Part shown: piece by piece, positions 30,126 to 38,697 of the stretch
How the letters are laid out: every line of letters starts with the position of its first letter
Position numbering within the stretch: position 1 is the first letter of the stretch
Source of the DNA: Diaphorobacter limosus
GTDB lineage: Bacteria > Pseudomonadota > Gammaproteobacteria > Burkholderiales > Burkholderiaceae_C
DNA length: 64,000 nt
Reading direction: 5' to 3'
Assembly: GCF_033100095.1 (NCBI RefSeq)
Contig: NZ_CP136921.1
Coordinates: 3,499,001-3,563,000 of the forward strand
Program-made: the position numbers and the translations under genes
Notes under the pieces: generated by a model
The model's input: only the letters and a program-made list of their open reading frames with translations
The model's database searches: none
Told to the model about the DNA's origin: nothing

Positions 30126-31431
30126 TCGGGCTTTGGGATGGCTCCCATGGGGCCCCTTGAGTTAACCGAGCATTCCCCGGCGCAGGTCCTTGCCTTTTGC
30201 ACATCAACGACTGCCTTCACGCGGCGGATTTCTGATCTGTCAGCTTGTTCTGGTGTCTGTTGCGTAGCCGGCCCAGCTCACGCGGGCATCTTGAAGGCCT
30301 CCCCGCGCTGCAGCACGGCCCAGCACATGCGGGCGTTCTTGGCGGCAATGGCCACCACGGCGCGCCAGTAGCCCCGGCGCTCGGCCAGGCTGCGGGCCCA
30401 GCGGCTGATGGGGTCTTGCTTGGGCGTGCGGGTGTTCATGGCAGCGGCAAGCACCGCTCTGGCTCCCATCACCAGCAGGCTGCGCAGGTAGGCGTCTCCG
30501 GCTTTGGTGATGCGTCCCAATCTCTGCTTGCCGCCCGAGCTGTATTGCCCGGGCACCAGGCCCAGCCAGGCGCTGAAGCTGCGCCCGCAGGCGAAGTCGT
30601 GGCCATTGCCCACGGTGCTGATGAGTGCCATGGCGGTGGTCTGGCCAATACCGCCGAGTTGCATCAACTGCTGCGCCTGGGTGCTGTGGCGGGCCATGAG
30701 GGCGATGTGGCGGTCGTACTCGGTGATGCGTTCATCAAGCCGGGTGACTTCACTCAAGAGATCGCCGATGACGGTGTTGGCCCAGCCGGGCAGCTCTTCG
30801 AGGCGTGCCAGCGCTTCACGGCGCACGGTGGCGGCTTTGAGGGGCAGCACCAGCCCCAACTCCGAGAGCAGACCCCGAATGCGGTTGAGCGTGGCGGTGC
30901 GTTGTTCCACGAATCCCTGGCGGGTGCGGTGCACCATGAGCTGGCCTTGCTGCTCGATGCTCTTGTGGGGCACGAAACGCATCTGGGGGCGGGTGACGGC
31001 TTCGCAGATCGCTGCGGCATCGGCCGCGTCGTTCTTGCCGCGTTTGCCCGAGAGGCGGTAGGGGGCGACGAACTTGGGGGCCATCAGCCGCACGGTGTGG
31101 CCGAGCTTCTCGAATTCCCGGGCCCAGTGGTGGGCGCCGGAGCATGCCTCCATGCCGATCAGGCACGGGGGCAAGGTGGCGATGAGTTCCAGCAGGTTGC
31201 TGCGCGCTACGCTCGGGCGCACGAGGGCTGGCTTGCCTGCCGCATCCACGCCGTGTACGGCAAAGACGTTCTTTGCCAGGTCGATTCCTACGGTTACGAT
31301 GGTCATGGACTTCCCCTTCCAATGAAACAAGCGTGTTGATGAGAGATTGCACTTCCCATCGTGGCACTTTGATGCCGTTCTGCGCAAATACGCGCTGCGC
31401 TTGGGACGGGGAAGTCCCTTTCATTCGTTAG
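30126..31431 (-). mobile_element. IS110-family insertion sequence
   Basis: This is a single-transposase element of about 1.3 kb. The 10-bp sequence CATTCGTTAG flanks it at 30116-30125 and 31422-31431, and similarity extends about 10 bases further on each right side (TCGGGCTT / GCGGCTT). I take these as the borders. The exact ends are uncertain because IS110 elements lack long terminal repeats. Confidence 0.7.
30278..31306 (-). CDS. IS110-family transposase (DEDD type)
   Basis: This 342-residue recombinase has a RuvC-like N-terminal domain with acidic residues in TVGIDLAKN, GMEACSGAHHW and KRGKNDAADA. The C-terminal Transposase_20 domain reads QLGGIGQTTAMALISTVGNG and GLVPGQYSSGGKQRLGRITKAGDAYLR with the catalytic Ser. 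The start at 31306 (MTIVTVGIDLAKN) is the family start. The gene is complete and probably active. In this family a non-coding RNA near the element ends can guide target choice; the flank at 31307-31421 would be the place to look. Confidence 0.93.
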   Translation of the reverse strand: MTIVTVGIDLAKNVFAVHGVDAAGKPALVRPSVARSNLLELIATLPPCLIGMEACSGAHHWAREFEKLGHTVRLMAPKFVAPYRLSGKRGKNDAADAAAICEAVTRPQMRFVPHKSIEQQGQLMVHRTRQGFVEQRTATLNRIRGLLSELGLVLPLKAATVRREALARLEELPGWANTVIGDLLSEVTRLDERITEYDRHIALMARHSTQAQQLMQLGGIGQTTAMALISTVGNGHDFACGRSFSAWLGLVPGQYSSGGKQRLGRITKAGDAYLRSLLVMGARAVLAAAMNTRTPKQDPISRWARSLAERRGYWRAVVAIAAKNARMCWAVLQRGEAFKMPA

Positions 31432-31560
31432 GCGGCTTGGTGATCTTACTGGCCCGATCTGTGTTGACGCCGACCGAAAACTGAGCCACTTTTTGCGGTG
31501 ATGCCGACGCAAATTTGAGCCAGGTGTTTTACCTACCCTGCTGCATTTTTGAGCAGGGGA

Positions 31561-33105
31561 ATGAAGAAGGTGATCACCATGGACATGATTGGCAAGATCA
31601 GGCGGATGCACCGCCGGGACAAGAAGACGAAGAGGCAGATATCGAGGGAGACGGGGCTATCGAGGAACACGGTGGCCAAGTGGCTCGATGAGGTTGAGTC
31701 GCTCGAGCCCAAGTACCGCCGGGAGGCGGTCAAGACCACGAAGCTGTCGGCCTATGAGGCCGAACTCACACAAGCGTTGAAGGCCGATGCCAGGCGGCCC
31801 AAGAAGGAGCGGCGCACGGCCAAGGCGCTGTTTGCGCAGATCAAGGCGGCCGGATACGAGGGTGGGTACACACGGGTGACGGACTTCATCCGCAAGTGGC
31901 GCCAAGGCAAAGGCCAGGGCGATGCAGCCAAGGCTTTCGTGCCCCTGACGTTCGAGCTGGGCGAGGCCTTCCAGTTCGACTGGAGCGAAGACGGGCTGGT
32001 GATCGGTGGGGTGTACTACCGGCTGCAGGTCTCGCACATGTTGCTGTGCGCCAGCGGCGCGTTCTGGCTGGTGGCCTACCCCAGCCAGGGCCACGAGATG
32101 CTGTTCGATGCCCACACACGCAGCTTTGAGGCCCTGGGCGGCGTGGCGCGCCGGGGCATTTACGACAATATGAAGACGGCCGTTGACAAGGTCAAGAAGG
32201 GCAAGGGCCGCGTGGTCAACGCCCGCTTTGCCGCCATGTGCGCGCACTACCTGTTCGATGCGGACTTTTGCAACCGCGCCAGCGGCTGGGAGAAGGGGCG
32301 CGTGGAGAAGGACGTGCAGGACAGTCGCAGGCGCATCTGGCTGGAGGCCGGGCAGCGGCGCTTTGGCAGCTTTGCCGAACTCAACGCCTGGCTGGGCGAG
32401 CGCTGCCGGGCCCTGTGGCAGGAGTTGCGCCACCCGCAGCACAAAGAATTCAGCATCGCTGAGATGCTCGAACTCGAGCAAGAGCACCTCATGCCCATGC
32501 CTGCGGCGTTTGACGGCTACGTCGAGCACCCGGTGCGGGTCAGCAGCACCTGCCTGGTGACAGTGGCGCGCAACCGCTACTCGGTGCCCTGTGAATGGGC
32601 AGGGCAGATGGTCAGCACGCACCTGTACCCGGCGCAGATCGTGGTGGTGGCCGGCGATACCGTGGTGGCCACGCACGAGCGCCTGAGCGAGCGCAACCAG
32701 AGACGCTACGACTGGCAGCACTACGTGCCACTGATCGAGCGCAAGCCAGGGGCGCTGCGCAACGGCGCTCCGTTTGCCGATCTGCCCGACCCCTTGCAAC
32801 GCATGCGCCGCGCCCTGCTGCATCAGGACGGCGGCGACAAGGTCATGGCGCAGGTGCTGGCCGAAGTGCCCAAGCAAGGGCTGGACGCGGTACTGGTGGC
32901 GGTGGAGCTGGCGCTGCAGAGCGCCCCACCCTCAGGGCGGGTGAGCTGCGAACACGTCATCAACGTGCTGGCACGCTTGCAGGCACAGCCCCTGCCCGAG
33001 ACAGTTGCGACCATCCTGCAGGTGAGCCAGGCCCCCCTGGCCGACACGGCACGCTACGACAGCCTGCGCACAGACATTGTCGTGCAGGAGGCCGATCATG
33101 CGTGA
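31561..33105 (+). CDS. istA: IstA, IS21-family DDE transposase
   Basis: This 514-residue transposase starts with a helix-turn-helix ([20 protein letters not shown] followed by [10 protein letters not shown]). The RNase H-like DDE domain begins [20 protein letters not shown], with further acidic residues in the [13 protein letters not shown] and [16 protein letters not shown] stretches. The ATG at 31561 follows GAGCAGGGGA; the ATG at 31579 is an alternative. It overlaps istB by eight bases. Confidence 0.93.
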   Translation: MKKVITMDMIGKIRRMHRRDKKTKRQISRETGLSRNTVAKWLDEVESLEPKYRREAVKTTKLSAYEAELTQALKADARRPKKERRTAKALFAQIKAAGYEGGYTRVTDFIRKWRQGKGQGDAAKAFVPLTFELGEAFQFDWSEDGLVIGGVYYRLQVSHMLLCASGAFWLVAYPSQGHEMLFDAHTRSFEALGGVARRGIYDNMKTAVDKVKKGKGRVVNARFAAMCAHYLFDADFCNRASGWEKGRVEKDVQDSRRRIWLEAGQRRFGSFAELNAWLGERCRALWQELRHPQHKEFSIAEMLELEQEHLMPMPAAFDGYVEHPVRVSSTCLVTVARNRYSVPCEWAGQMVSTHLYPAQIVVVAGDTVVATHERLSERNQRRYDWQHYVPLIERKPGALRNGAPFADLPDPLQRMRRALLHQDGGDKVMAQVLAEVPKQGLDAVLVAVELALQSAPPSGRVSCEHVINVLARLQAQPLPETVATILQVSQAPLADTARYDSLRTDIVVQEADHA

Positions 33106-33883
33106 GTTGGACAAAGAGCTCAAAGAGCTGCGCCTGTATGGCATGGCGGGGGCCTGGGAGGATCTGGTCAAGCAAGGCGGTCATGCGACATTGGAGAGCT
33201 CGCGCTGGTTGCTGGAGCACCTGCTGCAGGCCGAGGCGGCGGACGGTGCCATGCGCTCGATCAGCTACCAGATGCACACGGCCAAGTTCCCTGTGCACCG
33301 CGACCTGGCGGGCTTTGACTTCGAGTGCTCGCCGGTGGGCAGAAAGCTGATCGAACAGCTCGCAGGCATGGCGTTCACCGAGCAGGCGCACAACGTGGTG
33401 CTGGTAGGTGGCCCCGGCACGGGCAAGACGCACCTGGCCACGGCCATCGGCGTGGCGGGCATCACGCGCCATGGCTCACGGGTGCGGTTTTACTCCACAG
33501 TGGATCTGGTCAACGCGCTGGAGCAGGAGAAGGCCCAGGGCAAGGCGGGGCGCATCGCAGCGAGCTTGCAGCGCATGGATCTGGTCATCCTCGATGAACT
33601 GGGTTATCTGCCCTTCAGCCAGGCTGGAGGTGCCTTGTTGTTCCATCTGCTCTCCAAGCTCTACGAGCACACCAGCGTGATGATCACGACCAACCTGGAC
33701 TTCAAGGAGTGGTCCAGCGTGTTTGGCGACGCCAAGATGACCACGGCGCTGCTGGATCGGCTCACGCACCATTGCCACATCGTGGAGACGGGCAACGAGT
33801 CGCACCGCTTCCTGCACAGCACGGCCGTGGCCAAGAAACGCATCAAGGCACGTGAACAGGCACACAAGGGGCAGCCGTTTTGA
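33098..33883 (+). CDS. istB: IstB, IS21 helper ATPase
   Basis: This 261-residue AAA+ helper is DnaA/DnaC-like. Walker A is [15 protein letters not shown] and Walker B is [19 protein letters not shown]. It remodels target DNA for IstA. The ATG at 33098 overlaps the istA stop (ATGCGTGA), which gives translational coupling. A strong hairpin follows the stop. Confidence 0.95.
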   Translation: MRELDKELKELRLYGMAGAWEDLVKQGGHATLESSRWLLEHLLQAEAADGAMRSISYQMHTAKFPVHRDLAGFDFECSPVGRKLIEQLAGMAFTEQAHNVVLVGGPGTGKTHLATAIGVAGITRHGSRVRFYSTVDLVNALEQEKAQGKAGRIAASLQRMDLVILDELGYLPFSQAGGALLFHLLSKLYEHTSVMITTNLDFKEWSSVFGDAKMTTALLDRLTHHCHIVETGNESHRFLHSTAVAKKRIKAREQAHKGQPF

Positions 33884-33890
33884 AGGCCAG

Positions 33891-33918
33891 AAGGCAAGCC
33901 GCTGGCGCGGCTTGCCTT
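33891..33918 (+). terminator. terminator downstream of istB
   Basis: A perfect 12-bp stem AAGGCAAGCCGC / GCGGCTTGCCTT with a 4-base loop is followed by CTTCAAT. Confidence 0.65.
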
Positions 33919-34067
33919 CTTCAATACCGATGACAACAGTCCTTCAAGGAGATTACGAACCGGGATCAGGCACTACACTTATCCACAGCCGGCCCTCTCA
34001 GGCTGGCTTGCAGCCCTGGCTCAAAATTCAAGCGGCACGGTGGCTCAATTTTGAATCGGCGCCAACA

Positions 34068-34447
34068 CCGATCTGGTAAATCGGTCCTCGTAGAGGATCG
34101 CAAATTGGTTCATCGCTGATTTCCAGTGGTTGGCCGCCCGCCCCCAGTCCGCGGTGATGTTGCGCAGCGCCAGCCAGATCAGCTTGGTGGCCGCCTCGTC
34201 GCTGGGGAAGTGGCCGCGCGTTTTGATGATCTTGCGCAGCCGTGCGTTCACGCTCTCGATGGCGTTGGTGGTGTAGATCACGCGCCGCACCTCGGGCGGG
34301 AAGGCGAAGAACGGGATGACCTTGTCCCAGGCCCGGCGCCAGGCGCTGACCACGGTCGGGAACCGCTGCCCCCAGGGCCGGCCGCAAACGCATCCAACTC
34401 GGCCTCGGCCGCCTCGGCGCTCACCGCGGTGTAGATGGGTTTGATGT
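34068..34447 (-). pseudogene. IS256-family transposase, C-terminal fragment (frameshifted)
   Basis: Minus-strand readings in two frames give IKPIYTAVSAEAAEAELDAF and then SAWRRAWDKVIPFFAFP, TTNAIESVNARLRKIIKTRG and NHWKSAMNQFAILYEDRFT, the C-terminal region of IS256 (Mutator-type) transposases. The frame changes near 34385. The true last codons (RSGQ and stop) lie at 31446-31461 across the IS21 insertion. The N-terminal half and the DDE region are missing. Confidence 0.85.
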
Positions 34448-34610
34448 GTTGATTTCCACCCAGAACTGACCCACCTTCACGGGTAATTTCCATCCAAATC
34501 TGACCCACGTAAGAACCCTAACCTGCTGCTTTTAGTGGCAGGAGTACAGGAGTGATTGACGTGGCGACATTGAGTGTCATCAGGCGTTGGGCACTGCGAG
34601 AGCATCTGTC
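34448..34610 (+). mobile_element. left-end remnant of a second, different IS21-family element
   Basis: It begins TGTTGATTTCCACCCAG and carries the repeated CAGAACTGACCCACC / CAAATCTGACCCACG blocks typical of IS21 ends. A GTG at 34552 then starts an istA fragment (VIDVATLSVIRRWALREHLS), which ends near 34610 where it meets the truncated integrase. It has no partner right end in the window. Confidence 0.65.
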
Positions 34611-35702
34611 CTGGCGCAGTGCGAGCTTGCGTGCACGCCCGTTCTTGGTTTCAGGAAGGTAGGCCGTCTTGGCTTCAAAGTCGATGCGGTCCCAAGTCAG
34701 ATTCACGGTCTCGCCGCGGCGCGCTCCTGTCATGACCTGGAAGAGGTAAAAAGCTTGCAGATAGGGCTCGACATGAGCCTCTTCCTCGGCCTGCGCCCGC
34801 AGGCGATTTCGAACCTCCACCAATACCTTCTTGCGGGCGCTCAGGCTGGTGAACTGCATGTTCGACATTTCCTGGTCGGCAAGTTCGCGCAGAACGGGCT
34901 GGACGGCGCGCTCCAGGTCCAGTTGGGCGAGCGCTTCCAGCAGCCGACGCTCTTCGTCGGCAGAAATCCGGCGGTCGCGCTCGTTGAAGAAGTCCGGGCG
35001 CCGCACGGCGTCCATCGGGTTCTTGGCGAGGTTGTAGTCCCAGACTTTCAGTGCCACCTTGAAGATGGCCTTGAGTCGGTCGATTTCCGGGTCAACCGTT
35101 CCCTTTGCGACGACCTCGAGGCGCTCGTCGATGAAGCCCTCGATGTCGACCGTGGTGACCTCTGCCAGGCGCTTGTGAATCCAGGCGAGTTCCGTGCTGG
35201 GTTGGCGCATCTTGAATTTGGGCTGGCGCACCTTGCGCCCCCGCGCCCGAAGCTCTTCACGGTATTGGGCGAGCAATTCGATACCTCGGGGCCCGCTGTC
35301 CTCGAGCCAGCCCTCCAGAACGTAGGCCAGCACCTCGCCGCTTTTCTTGCGGCTGGTTTCTTCGAGCAGATAGCGCACCAGGATGTCCGCGAAAGTGACC
35401 TTCAGGGCGGCTGTGTAGTCGATGAACAGGCCGCGCTTGCGCTCTTCGCTGGTCTTCTCGATGAACTGGGTGGCCGCTGCTTCTGACTCGAAAGTGGCTT
35501 CGAGCGGTTTGTGCCCCCGCTCGCGGATGCGGACCAGCCAGCTTTCGTCGAGCTGCTCGGCGCGAGGTTTGTAGCCCTGGGCGCGCAGCTCCTTCATGTA
35601 GGCCTCGACTGCGGCCACCTTGCTGAAGCTGAAGTGCTGGGTCAGGTCGGGCTTGTTCTTGACGGTGACGCGAAAGCGGCTGCGGTTGGCGATGTGTGCC
35701 AT
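34518..35702 (-). pseudogene. tyrosine recombinase (integrase) of element 1, C-terminus lost
   Basis: The N-terminal arm and core-binding regions and the first part of the catalytic domain are present, including the first catalytic Arg in MTGARRGETVNLTWDRIDF. The native sequence ends at about NGRARKLALRQ near 34611. The remaining 30-odd residues are antisense IS21 sequence, so the H-x-x-R, second His and Tyr nucleophile are missing and the enzyme cannot be catalytic. Its start faces the attachment site at 35871, divergent from the intact integrase of element 2. Loss of this gene would leave element 1 dependent on another integrase for excision. Confidence 0.85.
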
Positions 35703-35870
35703 GGATATCTCCGTTGAATGAGGAGACTCCTGTAGGCAGAGCGCTTATACGCAATCGGTTGCGGCGCCCTTGAATCTCTGCCGTTTGGCACAGAATTGGC
35801 ACAGAACCGCCAGAAAACAAAACAGCCGCGTCGTGGCAGCTGTTCTAAGTGCTTGATTTACAAGGTATTT

Positions 35871-35916
35871 CTGGTCGGGGTGAGAGGATTCGAACCTCCG
35901 GCCTCTACGTCCCGAA
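35871..35916 (-). repeat. attachment site (middle): second 3' fragment of tRNA-Pro(CGG)
   Basis: It is identical over 46 bases to 26715-26760 and again lacks the 5' half of the tRNA. It separates element 1 from element 2 and lies 78 bases before the intact integrase. Because the tRNA reads on the minus strand, the reconstituted full tRNA should lie at the far right end of element 2, beyond this window. Confidence 0.9.
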
Positions 35917-35993
35917 CGCCTATTTATTGCCAATAAAATCAATGTGTTGTACGATGAAACCCATTATTTGGGACACTTCGGGGACACGGGCCG

Positions 35994-37085
35994 GTGGGCA
36001 CTATTACAAAACGCGGAGAGCTGCAGTGGCAGGCCAAGGTCAGGCGCCGTGGTTTCCCTGCGCAGTCACGAACCTTCTCCTACAAGGAGGACGCCGAACG
36101 CTGGGTTCGCGCGATGGAGCGCGAGCTGGAGACGACCGGTTTTATCGACCGCCGGGAGGCCGAGCGCAGTACCTTGGCCGACATCCTTTTGCGGTACGCG
36201 CAGGAAGTCACGCCGCAGAAAAAATCGGCAGTGATGGAGTCCACCAAGATCAAGCTCTTGCTCAGGGATGCCGCCCTTACGCAGATCAAGATTTCGGCCT
36301 TGAACAGTTCGATTGTTGCCGCCTGGCGTGACCGCCGCCTCAAGCAGGTCAGCGGGGCTACGGTCAACCGCGAGATCGATGTTCTGTCGGCTGCAATCAA
36401 CCACGCGCGGCGTGAGTGGGGCATCCATATCGAAAACCCCGTGCCCCTGGTACGCCGACCGGAGAAGGCCAAAGCCAGGGACAGGCGCTTTTCGGACGAA
36501 GAGATGGTGTACCTGCTCGCGGCCTTGACGGGTGGTGAACGCCTGGCCGATGGCACGTTCAGCAAGGGGGCTCGTAACCCATGGCTGCAACCTCTGGTGG
36601 AATTGGCGGTGGAGACCGCCATGCGCCGAGGAGAGTTGTTGTCGTTGCGATGGGAGTGTGTGAATCTGGCTCGGCAGACCGCGTTTCTGCCCGACACCAA
36701 GAATGGCGACTCACGTATGGTGCCCCTGTCGCGCAAGGCAGTGTCCATCCTGCAGGAACTGCAGGTCTTGGCTGGTGCAAACGACGCCCATGAAGGGCCG
36801 GTGTTTCAGACGACGGCCATGGCTTTGCGCAAAGGATTCAAGCGCGCCCTGGAACGTGCCCAGCAGCAGTACAAGGAAGACTGCCGAGCAGCCAGTAAAC
36901 GCCCTGTTCGTGGCTTTCTGGAGGATGTCCATTTCCATGACACCCGCCACGAAGCTGCATCGCGCTTGTCGGAAAAGCTGAGCAACGTTCTGGAGTTGTC
37001 CGCCGTGACCGGTCACAAGGACTTGCGCATGCTCAAGCGTTACTACCATCCCCGTGCCGAAGACCTGGCGAAGAAGCTGGGGTAG
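35994..37085 (+). CDS. site-specific tyrosine recombinase (integrase) of element 2
   Basis: This 363-residue integrase has an arm-binding N-terminus (GTITKRGELQWQAKVRRRGF), a core-binding domain, and a full catalytic set: Arg in ETAMRRGELLSLRW, His-x-x-Arg in HDTRHEAASRL, His in VTGHKDLRMLKRYY with the Tyr nucleophile. The GTG start at 35994 is chosen because an upstream ATG is out of frame. It lies right next to the tRNA-derived attachment site and should act there. Confidence 0.93.
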   Translation: MGTITKRGELQWQAKVRRRGFPAQSRTFSYKEDAERWVRAMERELETTGFIDRREAERSTLADILLRYAQEVTPQKKSAVMESTKIKLLLRDAALTQIKISALNSSIVAAWRDRRLKQVSGATVNREIDVLSAAINHARREWGIHIENPVPLVRRPEKAKARDRRFSDEEMVYLLAALTGGERLADGTFSKGARNPWLQPLVELAVETAMRRGELLSLRWECVNLARQTAFLPDTKNGDSRMVPLSRKAVSILQELQVLAGANDAHEGPVFQTTAMALRKGFKRALERAQQQYKEDCRAASKRPVRGFLEDVHFHDTRHEAASRLSEKLSNVLELSAVTGHKDLRMLKRYYHPRAEDLAKKLG

Positions 37086-37134
37086 CTGAGCCAGCCTCGA
37101 CTGTGGACAAGGCTGTGTTCTGAACGGGTTGTCC

Positions 37135-37234
37135 TCGTTATATCGCCCCTTGAGAGTTCGATACATCGCCCCTGATCGTGTTCTGGGGTGGGGTTCGTTA
37201 GATCGCCCCTTGTCGATTCGTTAGATCACCCCTT
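37135..37234 (+). repeat. four 17-bp direct repeats after the integrase
   Basis: Imperfect copies of TCGTTAGATCGCCCCTT start at 37135, 37158, 37195 and 37218. Spacing is 23, 37 and 23 bases. They resemble iterons or a multi-site operator. They occupy the 320-base gap between the integrase stop and the XRE gene, which otherwise holds no gene. Confidence 0.7.
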
Positions 37235-37362
37235 CTCTATACCTATAGCGTGTTCCTATAGCCTTCCTTTAATTCTTGCTGGTAGCGCTTGCGTATCAGT
37301 GGAAAAGTCTGCGGGTGCTGAGGCAGGGCAAGTTGAATTGAATTGACCGGAAGCGTGTCGCA

Positions 37363-37389
37363 GTCTAGTATGTCAAATATTTTAGACAT
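37363..37389. promoter_or_regulatory. candidate operator of the first XRE-nucleotidyltransferase module
   Basis: GTCTA at 37363 pairs with TAGAC at 37383, and ATGTC at 37370 with GACAT at 37385. This A/T-rich inverted repeat is centred about 30 bases before the XRE ATG. Confidence 0.5.
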
Positions 37390-37408
37390 TTCAATTTCTC
37401 CGCCAACC

Positions 37409-37900
37409 ATGAATCTGATCGAAATCGGCCATGTCGTAGGAGCCCGGCGTGCCGAGCTGGGCCTGACTCAGGCGCAACTGGCACACCTGAGCGGCCTGTC
37501 GCGCCAGACCGTGGTCGGGCTGGAAAAAGGCACATTGAGTGATCTGGGTGTCAACCGTGTTGGGCAGGTGATGGCGGTGCTGGGGCTCGATAGCGCCAAG
37601 CCGGACATCCAGGCGCGGCGCAAAAAGCGTGGCTTGTGGATGGCGGCCAAGACGGCCAGTGTCAGCTACGTGCATGAGCTGGTTCCCGAGGTGCTGGAGC
37701 AGGTGCTGGCCAGCGGCGACGTGCCGCCTGCGTTCGCCCCACACCTGACCCATCTGCTGGATGAGGCCCCCGTGCCCACCGTCGTGATGGCGGTAGAGGA
37801 GGCTGCGGCGCATGCGCATCTGCCGCCTCGGCAGGTCTGGCGCAACGTCGCAAAACTCGCAGAGGCGCTGTCTGTCCATCGCCGGGCGCTGTGGGCATGA
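37409..37900 (+). CDS. XRE-family regulator / putative antitoxin (module 1)
   Basis: This 163-residue protein has an N-terminal helix-turn-helix (IGHVVGARRAELGLTQAQLA, then SGLSRQTVVGLEKG, residues 4-50) and a helical C-terminal part. The ATG at 37409 is preferred to an upstream in-frame frame that would run through the operator-like palindrome. It overlaps the nucleotidyltransferase gene by four bases, so it probably serves as antitoxin and repressor. Confidence 0.8.
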   Translation: MNLIEIGHVVGARRAELGLTQAQLAHLSGLSRQTVVGLEKGTLSDLGVNRVGQVMAVLGLDSAKPDIQARRKKRGLWMAAKTASVSYVHELVPEVLEQVLASGDVPPAFAPHLTHLLDEAPVPTVVMAVEEAAAHAHLPPRQVWRNVAKLAEALSVHRRALWA

Positions 37901-38553
37901 AAACCGATTCGTTGCCCAGCGGGGCTTGGGAAAGCCTGTTTCCGCGTGCGTTGGCCTTGATCGACGAGATCAGCAAGTACGGCGGCATGGCAGACCCGTT
38001 CTGGACCTTGGGCGGTGGAACCGTGTTGATGTTCCGCTACCGTCACCGGTTGAGCAAGGACATCGACATCTTTGTGCCTGATCCGCAGTACCTGGGTTTT
38101 GTCACCCCACGGCTGAGCGATACGGCGGCGGATATGACCGAGGACTACACGGAACAGCCGGGCATGTTCGTCAAGCTCCAGTTCGAAGAGGGTGAGGTGG
38201 ACTTCGTATCCGCCCCCAATCTGCTGGATGACGCCTGGGATACCTGGGAAATTGGAGGACGTGCCGTCAAAGTGGAAACAGCTGCCGAGATCATCGCCAA
38301 GAAGATGTATCACCGTGGCGACCGTGCCACTGCACGTGACCTGTTTGATTTGGCGTTGGTGATCGAGCGAGAGCCGCAGCAGCTTTTGGCGGCAAAGCCA
38401 TTCTTGTTGCGCCATCGGAGTGCCTTCCTGACTCAGATTCGGCAGCCGCATGCCAGTCTGCAGGCTGCGTTTGGCGCTATCGCTACGCTGGATTACACAC
38501 CCAGCTTCGACCACTGCGTGGCCGTGGCGGGTGGATTCCTGGACAGCCTGTAG
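37897..38553 (+). CDS. AbiEii/MenT-like nucleotidyltransferase (putative toxin, module 1)
   Basis: This 218-residue protein has the DNA polymerase beta-type nucleotidyltransferase signature GGGTVLMFRYRHRLSKDIDIF (GG-x-S/T ... D-x-D) near residues 37-57 and a later acidic strand FEEGEVDFVSA. This is the pattern of AbiEii/AbiGii toxins, some of which modify tRNA. It starts ATGA over the XRE stop. Genes of this pairing act as toxin-antitoxin or abortive infection modules; the target is unknown. Confidence 0.8.
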   Translation: MKTDSLPSGAWESLFPRALALIDEISKYGGMADPFWTLGGGTVLMFRYRHRLSKDIDIFVPDPQYLGFVTPRLSDTAADMTEDYTEQPGMFVKLQFEEGEVDFVSAPNLLDDAWDTWEIGGRAVKVETAAEIIAKKMYHRGDRATARDLFDLALVIEREPQQLLAAKPFLLRHRSAFLTQIRQPHASLQAAFGAIATLDYTPSFDHCVAVAGGFLDSL

Positions 38554-38648
38554 CGGTTCAGGTGGCGCAGCCAAACCAAGCCGACCTTGCCGACAGTGGG
38601 ATGGGGATGCAGGGTTGTTGTAGAGGTTCGTGGAGCGTATCAAAAAAA

Positions 38649-38696
38649 TGATCAATAATTTGACCAAAAAATGGAAATTGGTTAAATTAATGATCA
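38649..38696. promoter_or_regulatory. large inverted-repeat operator of the second module
   Basis: TGATCAATAATTTGACCAA at 38649-38667 and TTGGTTAAATTAATGATCA at 38678-38696 match in 17 of 19 positions and end one base before the XRE start codon. Occupancy would block translation or transcription start. Confidence 0.7.
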
Positions 38697-38697
38697 A

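Larger units (their letters stand above)
31462..34067 (+). mobile_element. complete IS21-family insertion sequence
   Basis: The element is 2,606 bp with 27-bp terminal inverted repeats (31462-31488 and 34041-34067, 22 of 27 matching, both beginning TGTTG) and second internal copies of the repeat on each side. It is flanked by a perfect 8-bp target duplication CCGATCTG at 31454-31461 and 34068-34075. It carries istA and istB and interrupts the last codons of an IS256 transposase. The intact structure and clean duplication indicate recent transposition. Confidence 0.95.
29843..34447 (-). mobile_element. IS256-family remnant hosting IS110 and IS21 insertions
   Basis: The right terminal repeat (minus sense) is preserved at 29843-29871, reading GGGAGTGTCAGGATTTCTGT on the plus strand, a typical IS256-family end. 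The transposase 3' part lies at 34068-34447 and its stop codon at 31446-31448. The element has been split by an IS110 member (about 30126-31431) and by an IS21 member (31462-34067). Its 5' portion is missing, replaced by another IS21 remnant at 34448. The family is inferred from the transposase fragment; the terminal match is from memory of the family. Confidence 0.65.

Noticed and set aside
30116..31435. CATTCGTTAG flanks taken as integron attC sites, because the right copy reads GTTAGGC
   Set aside because: The left copy reads GTTAGTC, which breaks the core consensus; no paired simple sites, cassettes or integrase of integron type are present.
34278..34508. Independent small gene on the minus strand
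   Set aside because: It is a chimera of an IS21 end and the frameshifted IS256 transposase.
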